Positions 25,924 to 34,966 are shown, counted from the first letter of the stretch. The stretch is DNA of 51,144 bases from Solobacterium sp. (GCA_017539385.1 JAFYHC010000003.1:1-51144); one strand, 5' to 3'. The notes: a model not told the origin generated them from the sequence alone. Numbers and translations: made by a program.

Positions 25924-27359
25924 CAGTCGGTGCCCGGCAGCTGAAGGGCATCGATTTTTTTATGCAGTTCTGACTTGGTATCGTGGAAGAGCAATTGTTT
26001 CTGATAGCGTGCATACGAAGCACTTTCGTGGGCAAGCAGGAAGCGTGCCGGTGCCTTGCGCACCGTCAGTTCACTGACCAGGATCAGGATCTCCTGCCCG
26101 TTTCCAAAGCTGTTTTCAAAGAAGGCAAAGACATGTTCTATGCTTTCCGCCAAAGCAGCGGCGTCTGCTTCGGATGCACTGGCTTCTTTCTGCAGGAAGG
26201 GACGGATATCCTGCCACGAGTCACCGGTGTTAAGCAGCTGCTCATACAAGGCTTTTTCTTCCAATTGCTGATCGGTATGGGCATCCTGCAGTGCATCAAT
26301 GGAATTCTGCAGGAAATCATGCAGAGAGCTTTCCTGTGCCCTTAGAAGCGGTATTGCCCTGCGCAGTACCGTCTCTTTGACATTCTGCTTCGTGATACGG
26401 TCATCCAGTGCTGATACGATCATTGTCACAAGGGAAAGACGCTCATCAAACGATGCCTGGTGCGCACGCTGTATGACTTCGTCGCTGACCGTTCCCTGCA
26501 GGATGTCTTCGATCGGGTATTCCGCATGGTATTTGCGGTAGAGATCATAGTAATTGGCAAAGGAGCGGGCAATGTCTTCATCCTGCAGATACTGGGCAAT
26601 GAGGTCTTTGTCTGCCGGCAAATTATTATCTTCATAGATCGTTAACATCTGGCTCAGATCATCCCATGAGCGCGCTGTTACAAAGGACATGCCGTCCAGC
26701 GTCGTCTCCACATGATAGAAATGCTGGGGACGCAGTTGCAGATAGGCAAGGATGACCGGATGCACATGGCTGTCTGCCGCATATGTCTTCCAGACATCCA
26801 GGTCCGGTTCTACCGTGATCTTCTTGAGGCGGTCCAGCATGGCAATGTCAAATTCACGGGCATTCTCATTGAATTCAGAGGGATTGCCGGCAGTCACGAT
26901 CACCCAGCCGTCCGGGACACGATGCCGTCCGAATGTCTTATACTGCAGAAACTGCAGGATGCCGGGTGCCAGTGTCTCAGAGACACAATTGATCTCATCC
27001 AGAAACAGGATGCCTTCGGTTTTCCCGGTGCGTTTCATTTCCTCATATACACTGGCCAGGATCTCGCTCATCGTATATTCCGATACGCTGTATTCCGCAT
27101 CACCGTATTTCTTATTGACGATGTAGGGAAGACCAAGCGCACTTTGTCTGGTGTGATGGGTCATGGCATAGGAAACAAAGCCAATGCCCAGTTCCTCGGC
27201 AATCTGTTCCACAATAGCAGTCTTCCCAATGCCCGGTGCACCGATCAGAAAGATCGGTCTCTGTTTGGATACCGGAATACGATAGCGTCCATAGGTATCT
27301 TTGGCATTGTATGCCAGTACGGCGTTGCGGATCTGCTCTTTTGCTTTTTCAATATGCAT
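25923..27359 (-). CDS. MoxR-type AAA+ ATPase
   Basis: 478 residues from the ATG at 27359, which has AAGGAGA at good spacing. The frame is open upstream for another 74 codons, but that part overlaps the preceding gene and has no ribosome binding site. Motifs are Walker A GAPGIGKT (about 40-47), Walker B GILFLDEIN (Asp121-Glu122), sensor 1 VTAGNPSEFN and an Arg in AMLDRLKK. A long helical C-terminal part follows. MoxR ATPases act as chaperones with VWA proteins to assemble or insert metals into clients. Its start overlaps the VWA gene stop by 11 bases, as in canonical MoxR/VWA pairs. Confidence 0.9.
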   Translation of the reverse strand: MHIEKAKEQIRNAVLAYNAKDTYGRYRIPVSKQRPIFLIGAPGIGKTAIVEQIAEELGIGFVSYAMTHHTRQSALGLPYIVNKKYGDAEYSVSEYTMSEILASVYEEMKRTGKTEGILFLDEINCVSETLAPGILQFLQYKTFGRHRVPDGWVIVTAGNPSEFNENAREFDIAMLDRLKKITVEPDLDVWKTYAADSHVHPVILAYLQLRPQHFYHVETTLDGMSFVTARSWDDLSQMLTIYEDNNLPADKDLIAQYLQDEDIARSFANYYDLYRKYHAEYPIEDILQGTVSDEVIQRAHQASFDERLSLVTMIVSALDDRITKQNVKETVLRRAIPLLRAQESSLHDFLQNSIDALQDAHTDQQLEEKALYEQLLNTGDSWQDIRPFLQKEASASEADAAALAESIEHVFAFFENSFGNGQEILILVSELTVRKAPARFLLAHESASYARYQKQLLFHDTKSELHKKIDALQLPGTD

Positions 27360-28758
27360 CGTATTCGTCTCCTTCCAGAATATAGCGGATCGCCCATGGC
27401 GGTACGGTGTGTTTTTCGGCATCTGCAGGAAGCAGGAATGCCGTCGGACAGGACGGCTTCTCTTTCGGATATACGCCATCCCCGTCGGTGAAATACAGAA
27501 TTCCTCCAAGCCGGCGGAATTCACCGGTCCGGGAGTGTTCTCTGGCATATTGGAAGACCGGACGGAAGTCCGTTCCGCCAAAGCCTTTCAACTGTACGTT
27601 TTGAATATAGCGGTTGAATTGTGCCGGTGTTTCGATGACGCATACATCCCGTATCACCATGTCGCACTGCACGATATGAATGCGGAAACGCTGAAAGAAA
27701 TTCTTCTGCTGGGACAGGATCGTACATGTCTTCTGCAGGAAATTCTGCACCGTATCTCCCTGTACCGAGCCGGATGTATCAATGGCAATGAGCAGTTCTT
27801 TGATACTGCGCGTTTCTCTTGTTTCCTGCGGCTCGATCAATGGCATATCTTCATACAGCAGCAGGCCGTATGTATAGAAGATGGGATCGAATTCATCATC
27901 ATTGATCTGCAGCTTTTCACCGCTCTGCATGAATTTCTGCAGGAAGCGGGAATAATCCATCTTTTCCCGGTGCAGCTGCTTTAATGACTGTGTCAGTGCT
28001 TCCGGTGCCTGTCCATGCAGTTCTTTAAACAGTTCCAGATCATCTTCGATCTTTTCTGAGATTTCTTTCCAGTCATCGGAGGTACGCCGCATGAGGCGGA
28101 TCTCCTCTTCGCCGGAAACGGGCTGACTGATCGGACGGTCGCTGTCATGGCTTGCCTGGTCAAAGGTATTGGTGCCGGCGCCCTCTGCATCATCTTTGGT
28201 TTCTGAACCAAATAACGCATCGCGGCTGCCGGTCACATTGCGTACATGGTACCAGCCGTCATGGGCGTCGAAGCGGAATTCTTCTGCCAGCAGCCTGATG
28301 GCATCTTTTGGCTGACCTTCCAGATAATGATAAATGCGCTGGGCAGTGAAGCGGGGTACGTCCTGTCTGATTGCTTCGATCTGCTTTTTCTTCCATGCAT
28401 CGTTTTTTTGTGCTGTGATCGAGAGATCAAGATCGATGATCACACTTTCCACGGCGATATCGCATGCCAGATCCCATAATGACATCGCTCTGTTATCCGC
28501 AAACCACATATGCTGAAAAAGTGAGTGCAGAAGGATATGCAGATAGCCATGTGTCAGCTTATGGGGATCGTTGCGGTACATGCGGATCACGGTGATGGGA
28601 GAGTAGTGGAACACTCTGCCGTCACAGCGGAAATCATACGTATCCGGTACAAAGATATACCGGTTTAACGCAATGTCCATAAATCGCATATGCAGCGTCA
28701 ATTGCGCGATCGTATCGCGAAAGATCTCTTCACAGAGATGGATCAGTTCTTCGTCCAT
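27349..28758 (-). CDS. Metallopeptidase-like plus VWA domain protein (DUF2201/COG3864 type)
   Basis: 469 residues. The N-terminal domain has the His-rich helix LTHGYLHILLHSLFQH (H70, H74, H78, H83), matching the predicted metallopeptidase region of this family, although no HExxH Glu is present. A variable acidic linker occupies about 180-220. The C-terminal VWA domain starts ELLIAIDTSGS with MIDAS residues Asp327, Ser329 and Ser331, followed by GFGGTDFRPVFQYA and LYFTDGDG. It is the partner of the MoxR ATPase that overlaps its 3' end. It lies eight bases after a leucine-rich repeat gene. Confidence 0.88.
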   Translation of the reverse strand: MDEELIHLCEEIFRDTIAQLTLHMRFMDIALNRYIFVPDTYDFRCDGRVFHYSPITVIRMYRNDPHKLTHGYLHILLHSLFQHMWFADNRAMSLWDLACDIAVESVIIDLDLSITAQKNDAWKKKQIEAIRQDVPRFTAQRIYHYLEGQPKDAIRLLAEEFRFDAHDGWYHVRNVTGSRDALFGSETKDDAEGAGTNTFDQASHDSDRPISQPVSGEEEIRLMRRTSDDWKEISEKIEDDLELFKELHGQAPEALTQSLKQLHREKMDYSRFLQKFMQSGEKLQINDDEFDPIFYTYGLLLYEDMPLIEPQETRETRSIKELLIAIDTSGSVQGDTVQNFLQKTCTILSQQKNFFQRFRIHIVQCDMVIRDVCVIETPAQFNRYIQNVQLKGFGGTDFRPVFQYAREHSRTGEFRRLGGILYFTDGDGVYPKEKPSCPTAFLLPADAEKHTVPPWAIRYILEGDEYDAY

Positions 28759-28766
28759 GGCACCTC

Positions 28767-29774
28767 CTAAAGCAGATCCAGAAGACTGCCGGATGAACCG
28801 CTTCCATACGCAAGGATCTCTGCCCGAATAACAGGATCATGGATCTGATCGATCACAGACAGCAGATCATCTTTTGTTACAAAAGACTGATTCATGCACG
28901 TACGCAGTGCATCCCACCGTTTCTCGCTTACGATCATCTCTAGGCATTCACCTTTGTGCGCAGCGATCCATGCGTCATATTCTTTTACGTTATCGATAAA
29001 AGTCTCGAGATAGCATACCGCCAGCATGCATCGGTCTTCATTGTTCCAGAACGATAGATCCACATGGGGAAGGAATGCATGGTCCAGCCGGTACGGCCTT
29101 CTGTTATAAAGGGAACCGTGACGGGAATCAAGCATTACATCGTGAACGAAGAAATCGGGAGCACGCAGGGCAATGGTTCCATTCACAGCCAGGCTGTCGA
29201 TGCCGGCCCACGTTACGGAAGAGGGGATGTCCAATTCACGCAGGGACACGCAGTCTTTCAGTGCGCCGTCTTCGATCCTGGTAAGACCATCCGGCAGTAC
29301 CAGTTTCTTTAACGCACGGCATCCCTGAAAAGAATGCTTATCCAGGATCTTTACGGTATCCGGCAATTGCACGTCTTCCAAAGACGAACAGCCGGAAAAA
29401 GCCGATTCGCCGATGCGCATTGCCTGATGGGGTATATTCACCTGTTTCAGCGCCGTGCAGCCAAAGAAGGTGGAATTCGGTACAGAGGAGATGCCATCCG
29501 GCAGTTTTGCATGCACTAATGACGTGCAGCGCACAAACGTGCCGGAGCCAAGAAAGCGGACAGAGTCGGGAATCTCCACTTCCTGCAGATTCTCGCAGGC
29601 ATAGAACACACGTGTACCGATCTCTGTTACACTGCGCGGAATCGTAACGGAAACAAGCGAAGACGCATTGGAAAAGGCATAGTCATCTATGATCCGGACC
29701 TGTTCCGGTATGACGACATGTGCATCGTTTCCGCTGTATTGTTTCAGATGTGTGCCGCTGATGGTGAATCCCAT
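28767..29774 (-). CDS. BspA-like leucine-rich repeat protein without signal peptide
   Basis: 335 residues with AGGAGG before the ATG. Residues about 15-200 are seven or so BspA-type repeats of 23 residues (pattern: V-x-IP-x-SV-x-x-IG-x-x-x-F-x-x-C-x-x-L). Examples are VTIPRSVTEIGTRVFYACENL and VEIPDSVRFLGSGTFVRCTSL. The C-terminal third is non-repetitive and helical, with Asp and Trp clusters (ESYDAWIAAHKG-like and SEKRWDALRTCM). BspA repeats are usually on secreted proteins, but there is no signal peptide here, so it probably stays in the cytosol. It heads an operon with a VWA and a MoxR gene and may be their substrate adaptor. Confidence 0.88.
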   Translation of the reverse strand: MGFTISGTHLKQYSGNDAHVVIPEQVRIIDDYAFSNASSLVSVTIPRSVTEIGTRVFYACENLQEVEIPDSVRFLGSGTFVRCTSLVHAKLPDGISSVPNSTFFGCTALKQVNIPHQAMRIGESAFSGCSSLEDVQLPDTVKILDKHSFQGCRALKKLVLPDGLTRIEDGALKDCVSLRELDIPSSVTWAGIDSLAVNGTIALRAPDFFVHDVMLDSRHGSLYNRRPYRLDHAFLPHVDLSFWNNEDRCMLAVCYLETFIDNVKEYDAWIAAHKGECLEMIVSEKRWDALRTCMNQSFVTKDDLLSVIDQIHDPVIRAEILAYGSGSSGSLLDLL

Positions 29775-29787
29775 ACCTTCCTCCTGT

Positions 29788-29811
29788 CAAAAAGCCGGAT
29801 GACCCGGCTTT
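29788..29811 (-). terminator. Terminator of the GH4 gene
   Basis: On the minus strand, AAGCCGG/CCGGCTT around GTCAT, followed by a T-run. It separates the GH4 gene from the LRR operon. Confidence 0.8.
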
Positions 29812-29814
29812 GTA

Positions 29815-31215
29815 TTATTTTCCGTCTGCTAAAAGATCCTGTACGACTTTGTCCTTCGGATAGATCCCGGCTTCTTTGAGTTCTTTGATCTTGTCCGCAA
29901 ACTGCGGCAGATACTTCTCATGGGCAACGAGCAGTTCATCCAGGACAGTCTGTGCGATGTGTCCGTGGGTGACCATCGGATTCATTTCAAATGCCGCAAG
30001 TGCCAGACCATAGTTGCCGGTGATCGCTGCTTCAATGACACACTCTTCCATGGCTTTCATCAGCTGTACCCAGCCGCGCTCACTTGGATTGAACTTGCCC
30101 CATGTTAACGGAATCGGACCCTGACCGGTAATGATCGAAGAGACTTCGACGATGCAGTCATACGGCAGATCGGCAAGGGCACCGTTGTTCTGCGTGGAGA
30201 CGACCATGTGCGTGCGCTTGTCATTGTAGATGGAACTGATGCATTCGCAGGCAGCGTCGGAATAATGTGCTCCGCCGCGCTTGGAAAGCTGTTCCGGCTT
30301 GTAGTTGAGGTTGGGGTCCTTATACAGTTCAAACAGTTCTGCTTCGGTCTGCTTGACCTGCTGTGCCCGTGTGCCCACGGTATTGTATTCTTCCAGAGAA
30401 TGCTTCAGCATCTCATCGTGCATGTAATAGTAGCGGTGATAGCCGCATGGAATAAGCTGGATCTGTTTCATGTGGTCTTCCAGGAATTTGCACTGGAAGA
30501 TGTTTGCCGGCGTACCGTCATCCACGGTCGGATCATACATATTGTGGATCAGCTTGTCCGTCAGATCATTACCATGTGCATCGGTGACCTTGTGCCAGTG
30601 GAAGTGGTTGAGACCGGCAAAGCGGTGTACGCACTCTCTTTCCGTTAATCCAAACTGCGGCGGTTCTTTCAGAAGGGCATTGACCGGTACATTGCAAAGA
30701 CCGACTGTCTTCTTCCATCCGCCCCATTTGATCGCTGCTTCTGTGACCATGCCGGACGGATTGGTGAAGTTGATCAGCCACGCATCCGGGCACAGTTCTT
30801 TCATATCTTCAATGATGCCCAGAATGACCGGAATGGTGCGGAATGCCTTGAACATACCGCCGGCACCATTGGTTTCCTGACCAAGCATGCCATAGTAGCT
30901 CGGAATGCGCTCATCCTTGATACGTGCATCAAGAAGTCCGACACGGAACTGCGTTGTCACAAAGTCGGCATCCGGCAGTGCTTCCCGCCGGTTCAATGTC
31001 AGATGCACCTGTACGCCATATGGTGTCGCATCCCACATGCGCTGTGCCATGGCACCGACGATCTCCAGTTTCTCTTTTCCTGCTTCGACATCGCATAACC
31101 AGATCTCACGGATCGGCATCTCATCGTAGCGCTTGATGAATCCTTCCATCAGCTCCGGTGTATAGCTGCTTCCGCCGCCGATGGTCACGATTTTTACAGG
31201 TCTTTTTTCGCTCAT
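29815..31215 (-). CDS. Glycoside hydrolase family 4, 6-phospho-beta-glucosidase type
   Basis: 466 residues from the ATG at 31215, which has CAGGAGG upstream; an in-frame ATG at 31266 has none. The NAD-binding motif IGGGSSYTP starts the protein. The GH4 metal ligands are Cys174 in GLCNVP and His204 in GLNHFHWHK, and the NFTNPSG motif lies near residue 150. GH4 enzymes use NAD+ and Mn2+ and an oxidation-elimination mechanism. CNVP-type members cleave 6-phospho-beta-glucosides (CelF/LicH), matching the GH1 enzyme encoded elsewhere in the window. It is a single-gene unit controlled from the region 31216-31380. Confidence 0.93.
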   Translation of the reverse strand: MSEKRPVKIVTIGGGSSYTPELMEGFIKRYDEMPIREIWLCDVEAGKEKLEIVGAMAQRMWDATPYGVQVHLTLNRREALPDADFVTTQFRVGLLDARIKDERIPSYYGMLGQETNGAGGMFKAFRTIPVILGIIEDMKELCPDAWLINFTNPSGMVTEAAIKWGGWKKTVGLCNVPVNALLKEPPQFGLTERECVHRFAGLNHFHWHKVTDAHGNDLTDKLIHNMYDPTVDDGTPANIFQCKFLEDHMKQIQLIPCGYHRYYYMHDEMLKHSLEEYNTVGTRAQQVKQTEAELFELYKDPNLNYKPEQLSKRGGAHYSDAACECISSIYNDKRTHMVVSTQNNGALADLPYDCIVEVSSIITGQGPIPLTWGKFNPSERGWVQLMKAMEECVIEAAITGNYGLALAAFEMNPMVTHGHIAQTVLDELLVAHEKYLPQFADKIKELKEAGIYPKDKVVQDLLADGK

Positions 31216-31245
31216 ATTATCCTCCTGAATCATCTCTTTATCTGT

Positions 31246-31251
31246 ATTGTA
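31246..31251 (-). promoter_or_regulatory. Likely -10 of the GH4 gene
   Basis: On the minus strand, TACAAT lies about 30 bases before the GH4 start. The -35 is poor, as for a regulated promoter. The operator-like inverted repeat lies upstream. Confidence 0.45.
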
Positions 31252-31308
31252 GCGAAGAGAAATCACAGAAAGAAGAGGCAGTGAATAATTGGTTCTTTGT
31301 TTCAGAGT

Positions 31309-31338
31309 GTTCCGGAATATTGCACCGAATTCTGGAAC
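31309..31338. promoter_or_regulatory. 30-bp inverted repeat upstream of GH4
   Basis: GTTCCGGAAT and ATTCTGGAAC pair at nine of ten positions across ten bases. TTGTTTCA flanks it on both sides (31297-31304 and 31340-31347). This is a likely operator, possibly for the adjacent RpiR regulator. Confidence 0.6.
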
Positions 31339-31347
31339 GTTGTTTCA
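31335..31347 (-). promoter_or_regulatory. 13-bp box shared with the PTS-GH1 locus
   Basis: On the minus strand this reads TGAAACAACGTTC, identical to 11779-11791. It overlaps the right arm of the inverted repeat. Confidence 0.5.
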
Positions 31348-31381
31348 TAGCGCGTGGGGATGCAGTGACAGTATGGGCATG

Positions 31382-31409
31382 AAAAAAGCCGGATGATCAT
31401 TCATCCAGC
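31382..31409 (-). terminator. Terminator of the second RpiR gene
   Basis: On the minus strand, GCTGGATGA/TCATCCGGC around ATGA, followed by six T residues. The stem includes the stop codon of the gene. Confidence 0.85.
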
Positions 31410-32293
31410 ATGGGATTATCGGAGTGACGTCCGGAAGAAGATACCATGGGGGTGCGGTCCTGTCGGGAGCTGTCTGCTTTTCTTGTCCGGTTTGCTTCAT
31501 AGTCTTTCTGAAACAGGAGGGCATAGAGTACATCCAGCACATAGAGGCAGGAGATCGGGAAGCTGAAATCACCCAGATTGGATATAAGCTTCTCACGGGC
31601 AGATACATGGATGGTGCAGGGCACCAGGGAAGACAGGGTGTTGATGCCGTACGATGTCACAGCGATGCAGCGATGGCCGCGTGCAAGGGCAAGGCGGGCA
31701 AAGACCAGACAGTGCTCACTTTCACCGGTATAGGAAAGAAACAGGAAGGCACACTTTCCCGGTGTGCCGTGATCGATCTCAAAGCGCGTCTCATGGAGGT
31801 CGGTGCAGATGCGTACGCGGCGGCCGATCCGAAGCATCTTTTCCTGGAAGGAGCGGGCAATGCTGCGGGAAGATGATAATGTCACGATACAGATCAGCGG
31901 ACAGTCCAAAAGATCTGCCGCCTGCAATAGTACCGCTTCATCCAGTACAGACAGTGTATCTTTTACCGTATCGGCATAGAGACTGCTCATCCGTCCGGCT
32001 GTTTCCAGAGGACTGTCTGTTTCGGTGAAGGGACGGTTGGGGTCTACATCTTCAAAACTGGCAGACAGATAGCGGATCTCATCCAGCCACTGCTCTTTGA
32101 ATTCATTGTATCCCGCAAAGCCAAGGCGCTTGCAGAAACGGACAATGGAAGAAGGGGAGGCATAGGCATGCTTTGCGGCAGTGCGTATGCTTTGTTTTGC
32201 CAGAGATTCACGGGCATGCAGAAAGTAGGAAGCAATCTGTGCTTCGGATTCACTGAAGGTGTCTTTCTGCTGCAGGAGGTCTTTTAATAACAT
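31397..32293 (-). CDS. RpiR/MurR family transcription regulator, second copy
   Basis: 298 residues. The N-terminal helix-turn-helix is well conserved: FSESEAQIASYFLHARESLAKQSIRTAAKHAYASPSSIVRFCKRLGFAGYNEFK. The SIS domain follows (LICIVTLSSSRSIARSFQEKMLRIG, with LFLSYTGESEHC as phosphosugar loop). The last 30 residues are polar and probably disordered. It lies upstream of the GH4 gene in the same direction but with its own terminator. The ATG has no ribosome binding site; a possible extended -10 six bases upstream suggests a leaderless message. An in-frame stop just before the ATG rules out an earlier start. Confidence 0.9.
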   Translation of the reverse strand: MLLKDLLQQKDTFSESEAQIASYFLHARESLAKQSIRTAAKHAYASPSSIVRFCKRLGFAGYNEFKEQWLDEIRYLSASFEDVDPNRPFTETDSPLETAGRMSSLYADTVKDTLSVLDEAVLLQAADLLDCPLICIVTLSSSRSIARSFQEKMLRIGRRVRICTDLHETRFEIDHGTPGKCAFLFLSYTGESEHCLVFARLALARGHRCIAVTSYGINTLSSLVPCTIHVSAREKLISNLGDFSFPISCLYVLDVLYALLFQKDYEANRTRKADSSRQDRTPMVSSSGRHSDNPMLDE

Positions 32294-32299
32294 AGTCTA

Positions 32300-32308
32300 A
32301 GTGTAACA
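32300..32308 (-). promoter_or_regulatory. Extended -10 for a leaderless RpiR message
   Basis: On the minus strand, TGTTACACT ends six bases before the ATG at 32293, so transcription would begin at or next to the A of the start codon. Confidence 0.45.
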
Positions 32309-32330
32309 GAAAAAGCGGCCGAAGCCGCCT
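32309..32330 (-). terminator. galE terminator
   Basis: On the minus strand, GCGGC/GCCGC with a TTCG tetraloop and five T residues, just after the galE stop. Confidence 0.85.
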
Positions 32331-32333
32331 GTA

Positions 32334-33350
32334 TCATTCGACGTAGCCGTCCGGATTATTGGACTGCCAGTTCCATGCGTCTCTGCACATGTCTTCCAGC
32401 GTCTTTTCCGCTTTCCAGCCAAGTTCTTTGTATGCTTTGGAAGGATCGGAGTAGCAGGTGGCGATGTCACCGGGCCGGCGCGGGTCAATGACATACGGAA
32501 GCTGCTTTCCGCATGCTTTCTCAAAGGCATGGATCATGTCGATGACGCTGTAGCCGGTGCCGGTGCCGAGGTTGTAGACGGAGACACCGGGATACTTTGC
32601 AAAGCCTTCAATGGCTTTGACATGTCCTCTGGCCAGGTCAACGACATGGATGTAGTCACGTACGCCGGTCCCGTCCGGTGTGTCATAGTCATTGCCGAAG
32701 ACATGCACTTTTTCCAGCTTTCCGGAAGCGACCTGCGCAATGTAGGGAAGCAGGTTGTTCGGGATGCCCTTGGGGTCTTCGCCAATGCGTCCGCTTTCGT
32801 GGGCGCCGATCGGATTGAAATAGCGTAATAACATGACCTGCCAGTCGTGGTCGGATTTCCAGAGATCGCTCAGGATGCGCTCCTGCATGGCCTTTGTTTC
32901 ACCATACGGATTGGTGCGCTCACCCAGCGGGCATTCTTCCGTGATCGGAATGATGGCCGGATCGCCATAGACTGTAGCGGAAGAGGAGAAGACGATCTTT
33001 TTGCAGCCATGGGCACGCATGACATCGCACAGCGTCAGTGTGGATAAGAGGTTATTGCGATAGTATTCCAGCGGCATCCGGGTGGATTCACCGACTGCCT
33101 TGTATCCGGCAAAGTGGATAACTGCGTCGATGGCTTCTTTGTCAAACAGTGCGGACAATGCGTCTTTGTCGCAGACATCCAGCTCATAGAAAACCGGACG
33201 CACACCGGTGATCTCTTCGATGCGGTCAACGACCATGGCCTTGGAATTGTACAGATTGTCGGCGATGACAACGTCATAGCCTTCTTTGATCAGTTCGACA
33301 CACGTATGGCTGCCGATAAAACCGGTTCCTCCGGTAACGAGTATTTTCAT
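32334..33350 (-). CDS. galE: UDP-glucose 4-epimerase
   Basis: 338 residues, standard GalE length. It interconverts UDP-galactose and UDP-glucose in the Leloir pathway using bound NAD+. The Rossmann motif is TGGTGFIGSH (about 6-15), the catalytic Tyr149 and Lys153 lie in YGETK, and the conserved serines in VFSSSATVYG. Further family motifs are NPIGAHESGRIGEDP and GDYIHVVDLARGH-like RDYIHVVDLA. The start has AAGGAGA at good spacing. It lies 14 bases after galT, forming a two-gene operon. Confidence 0.97.
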   Translation of the reverse strand: MKILVTGGTGFIGSHTCVELIKEGYDVVIADNLYNSKAMVVDRIEEITGVRPVFYELDVCDKDALSALFDKEAIDAVIHFAGYKAVGESTRMPLEYYRNNLLSTLTLCDVMRAHGCKKIVFSSSATVYGDPAIIPITEECPLGERTNPYGETKAMQERILSDLWKSDHDWQVMLLRYFNPIGAHESGRIGEDPKGIPNNLLPYIAQVASGKLEKVHVFGNDYDTPDGTGVRDYIHVVDLARGHVKAIEGFAKYPGVSVYNLGTGTGYSVIDMIHAFEKACGKQLPYVIDPRRPGDIATCYSDPSKAYKELGWKAEKTLEDMCRDAWNWQSNNPDGYVE

Positions 33351-33364
33351 ATAGTTCTGTCTCC

Positions 33365-34870
33365 TTATTTTACAGATGCAATAAACTGCAGGAAGTGTTC
33401 TCTTCCTTCTGCTGTATCTTTATAAACACCGCAGTCTTCCAGTACATGGGCAAAGACATGACCGATCTCTTCTTTCAGGATCTGATCCGTGGTTTCTTCA
33501 TCCGGGAATGTGCCGTATTTTGCACGCAGTTCTTCTGCCCATTCCACATGGGAAGCGATGTCCGGAATCGTGCTGAGGTCTTCGTTTTGCACCAGTGCTT
33601 TGTTGAGGACTGCCATTTCATGCAGAAGGCGTGCCGGCAGGATGGCAAGTCCCATGACTTCGATCAGACCGATGTTTTCTTTCTTGATGTGATGGTACTG
33701 GGCATGGGGATGGAAGATGCCGAGAGGATGTTCTTCGCTGGTGCGGTTGTTGCGCAGAACAAGGTCCAGTTCATACTTTCCATTGCGCATGCGTGCGATC
33801 GGGGTAATCGTATTGTGGCGTACACCGTCGGTATGCGACAGGATCCCGCATGCTTCATCCGTCGTATGGATCCACGTCTGCAGGATCAGATCAGAAAGAT
33901 CGCACAGGCGGTTCAGGGATACACCCGACAGACGGATGACGGACATCGGCCATTTGACGATGCCTGCTTCGATATCATCGTAGCTGGCAAAGTGCACCTT
34001 CTGCGCAATGGGTGCCTTGGCCATGGCAAAGTCATAGCGGCCGCCCTGGTAGTGCTCATGCGTCAGGATACTGCCGCCGACGATCGGCAGATCGGCATTG
34101 GAACCGATCATATAAAGCGGATATTGCCGGATAAACTCCAGCAGGCGCCGGAACGTCGCACGCTGGATGGTCATCGGTGTATGGTGCTCGGACAGTATGA
34201 TGCAGTGTTCATTGTAATAAACATACGGAGAATACTGCATATACCATTGTGTCCCGCCCAGTTTCATCGGGATGAGACGGATATTCTCTCTTGCCGGATG
34301 ATCCAGACGGCCGGCATATCCTTCATTCTCCGGGCAGAGCGCACACTTTGGATAGGCATCGCTCTTTTTTGCAAGAGCAGCCGCAATGGCCTTGGGATCT
34401 TTTTCCGGCTTGGACAGGTTGATCGTAATATCCAATGTCCCATAGGGTGTTTCTGCTGTCCATTTGCGGTCCTTGCGGATCCGGTATGTGCGGATGTAGT
34501 CACTGTCGCAGGACAGTTTGTAGAAATAATCCGTCGCTTCCTTCGGACTTTCATGGTAGAGATCCGTAAATGTGCGGATCACTTCGGACGGACGCGGCGT
34601 CAGGATACCCATCAGACGGGTATCAAAAAGATCTCTTGAGGCAATGCCGTCTTCGATCACGCCTCTGTTTACAGCATCATCCAGAAGGATATGCAGGATA
34701 TCCTCCAGCTCTGCCTGTTCTCCGCCCTGCCATGTAAAGGAACTGTCCGGTTCGATTTTCATGGCATCCAGCAGTCCGTTGGCTGCCCAGCGGGCATCGG
34801 TCTTCTGGATCAGTTCATGTTCAATTGCATAACGTACAAGTGCTTTTACAGCATCTGCTGCAGTGGTCAT
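33365..34870 (-). CDS. galT: UDP-glucose--hexose-1-phosphate uridylyltransferase, class 2 (Firmicutes type)
   Basis: 501 residues from the ATG at 34870, with AGGAGA upstream; the frame continues upstream without a ribosome binding site. This is the long class 2 GalT of Firmicutes, not the short E. coli type. Motifs include MGILTPRPSEV, ALCPENEGYAGR, EHHTPMTIQRATFRRLLEF and GGSILTHEHYQGG, the last containing the His residues that carry the uridylyl group. It converts galactose 1-phosphate plus UDP-glucose to UDP-galactose plus glucose 1-phosphate. It heads the galT-galE operon; galK is not in the window. Confidence 0.96.
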   Translation of the reverse strand: MTTAADAVKALVRYAIEHELIQKTDARWAANGLLDAMKIEPDSSFTWQGGEQAELEDILHILLDDAVNRGVIEDGIASRDLFDTRLMGILTPRPSEVIRTFTDLYHESPKEATDYFYKLSCDSDYIRTYRIRKDRKWTAETPYGTLDITINLSKPEKDPKAIAAALAKKSDAYPKCALCPENEGYAGRLDHPARENIRLIPMKLGGTQWYMQYSPYVYYNEHCIILSEHHTPMTIQRATFRRLLEFIRQYPLYMIGSNADLPIVGGSILTHEHYQGGRYDFAMAKAPIAQKVHFASYDDIEAGIVKWPMSVIRLSGVSLNRLCDLSDLILQTWIHTTDEACGILSHTDGVRHNTITPIARMRNGKYELDLVLRNNRTSEEHPLGIFHPHAQYHHIKKENIGLIEVMGLAILPARLLHEMAVLNKALVQNEDLSTIPDIASHVEWAEELRAKYGTFPDEETTDQILKEEIGHVFAHVLEDCGVYKDTAEGREHFLQFIASVK

Positions 34871-34966
34871 AATTCTTTTCTCCTGTTCTTCCATCTTACC
34901 GCCGAAATGAACGGAATGACAGAGGCAAGTGCACCGTCTGCGGTGGATTTTTCCACTTTCATTCCG

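Noticed and set aside
33395..34639. 414-codon open frame on the plus strand
   Set aside because: It is antisense to galT, which has full family motifs and a ribosome binding site.
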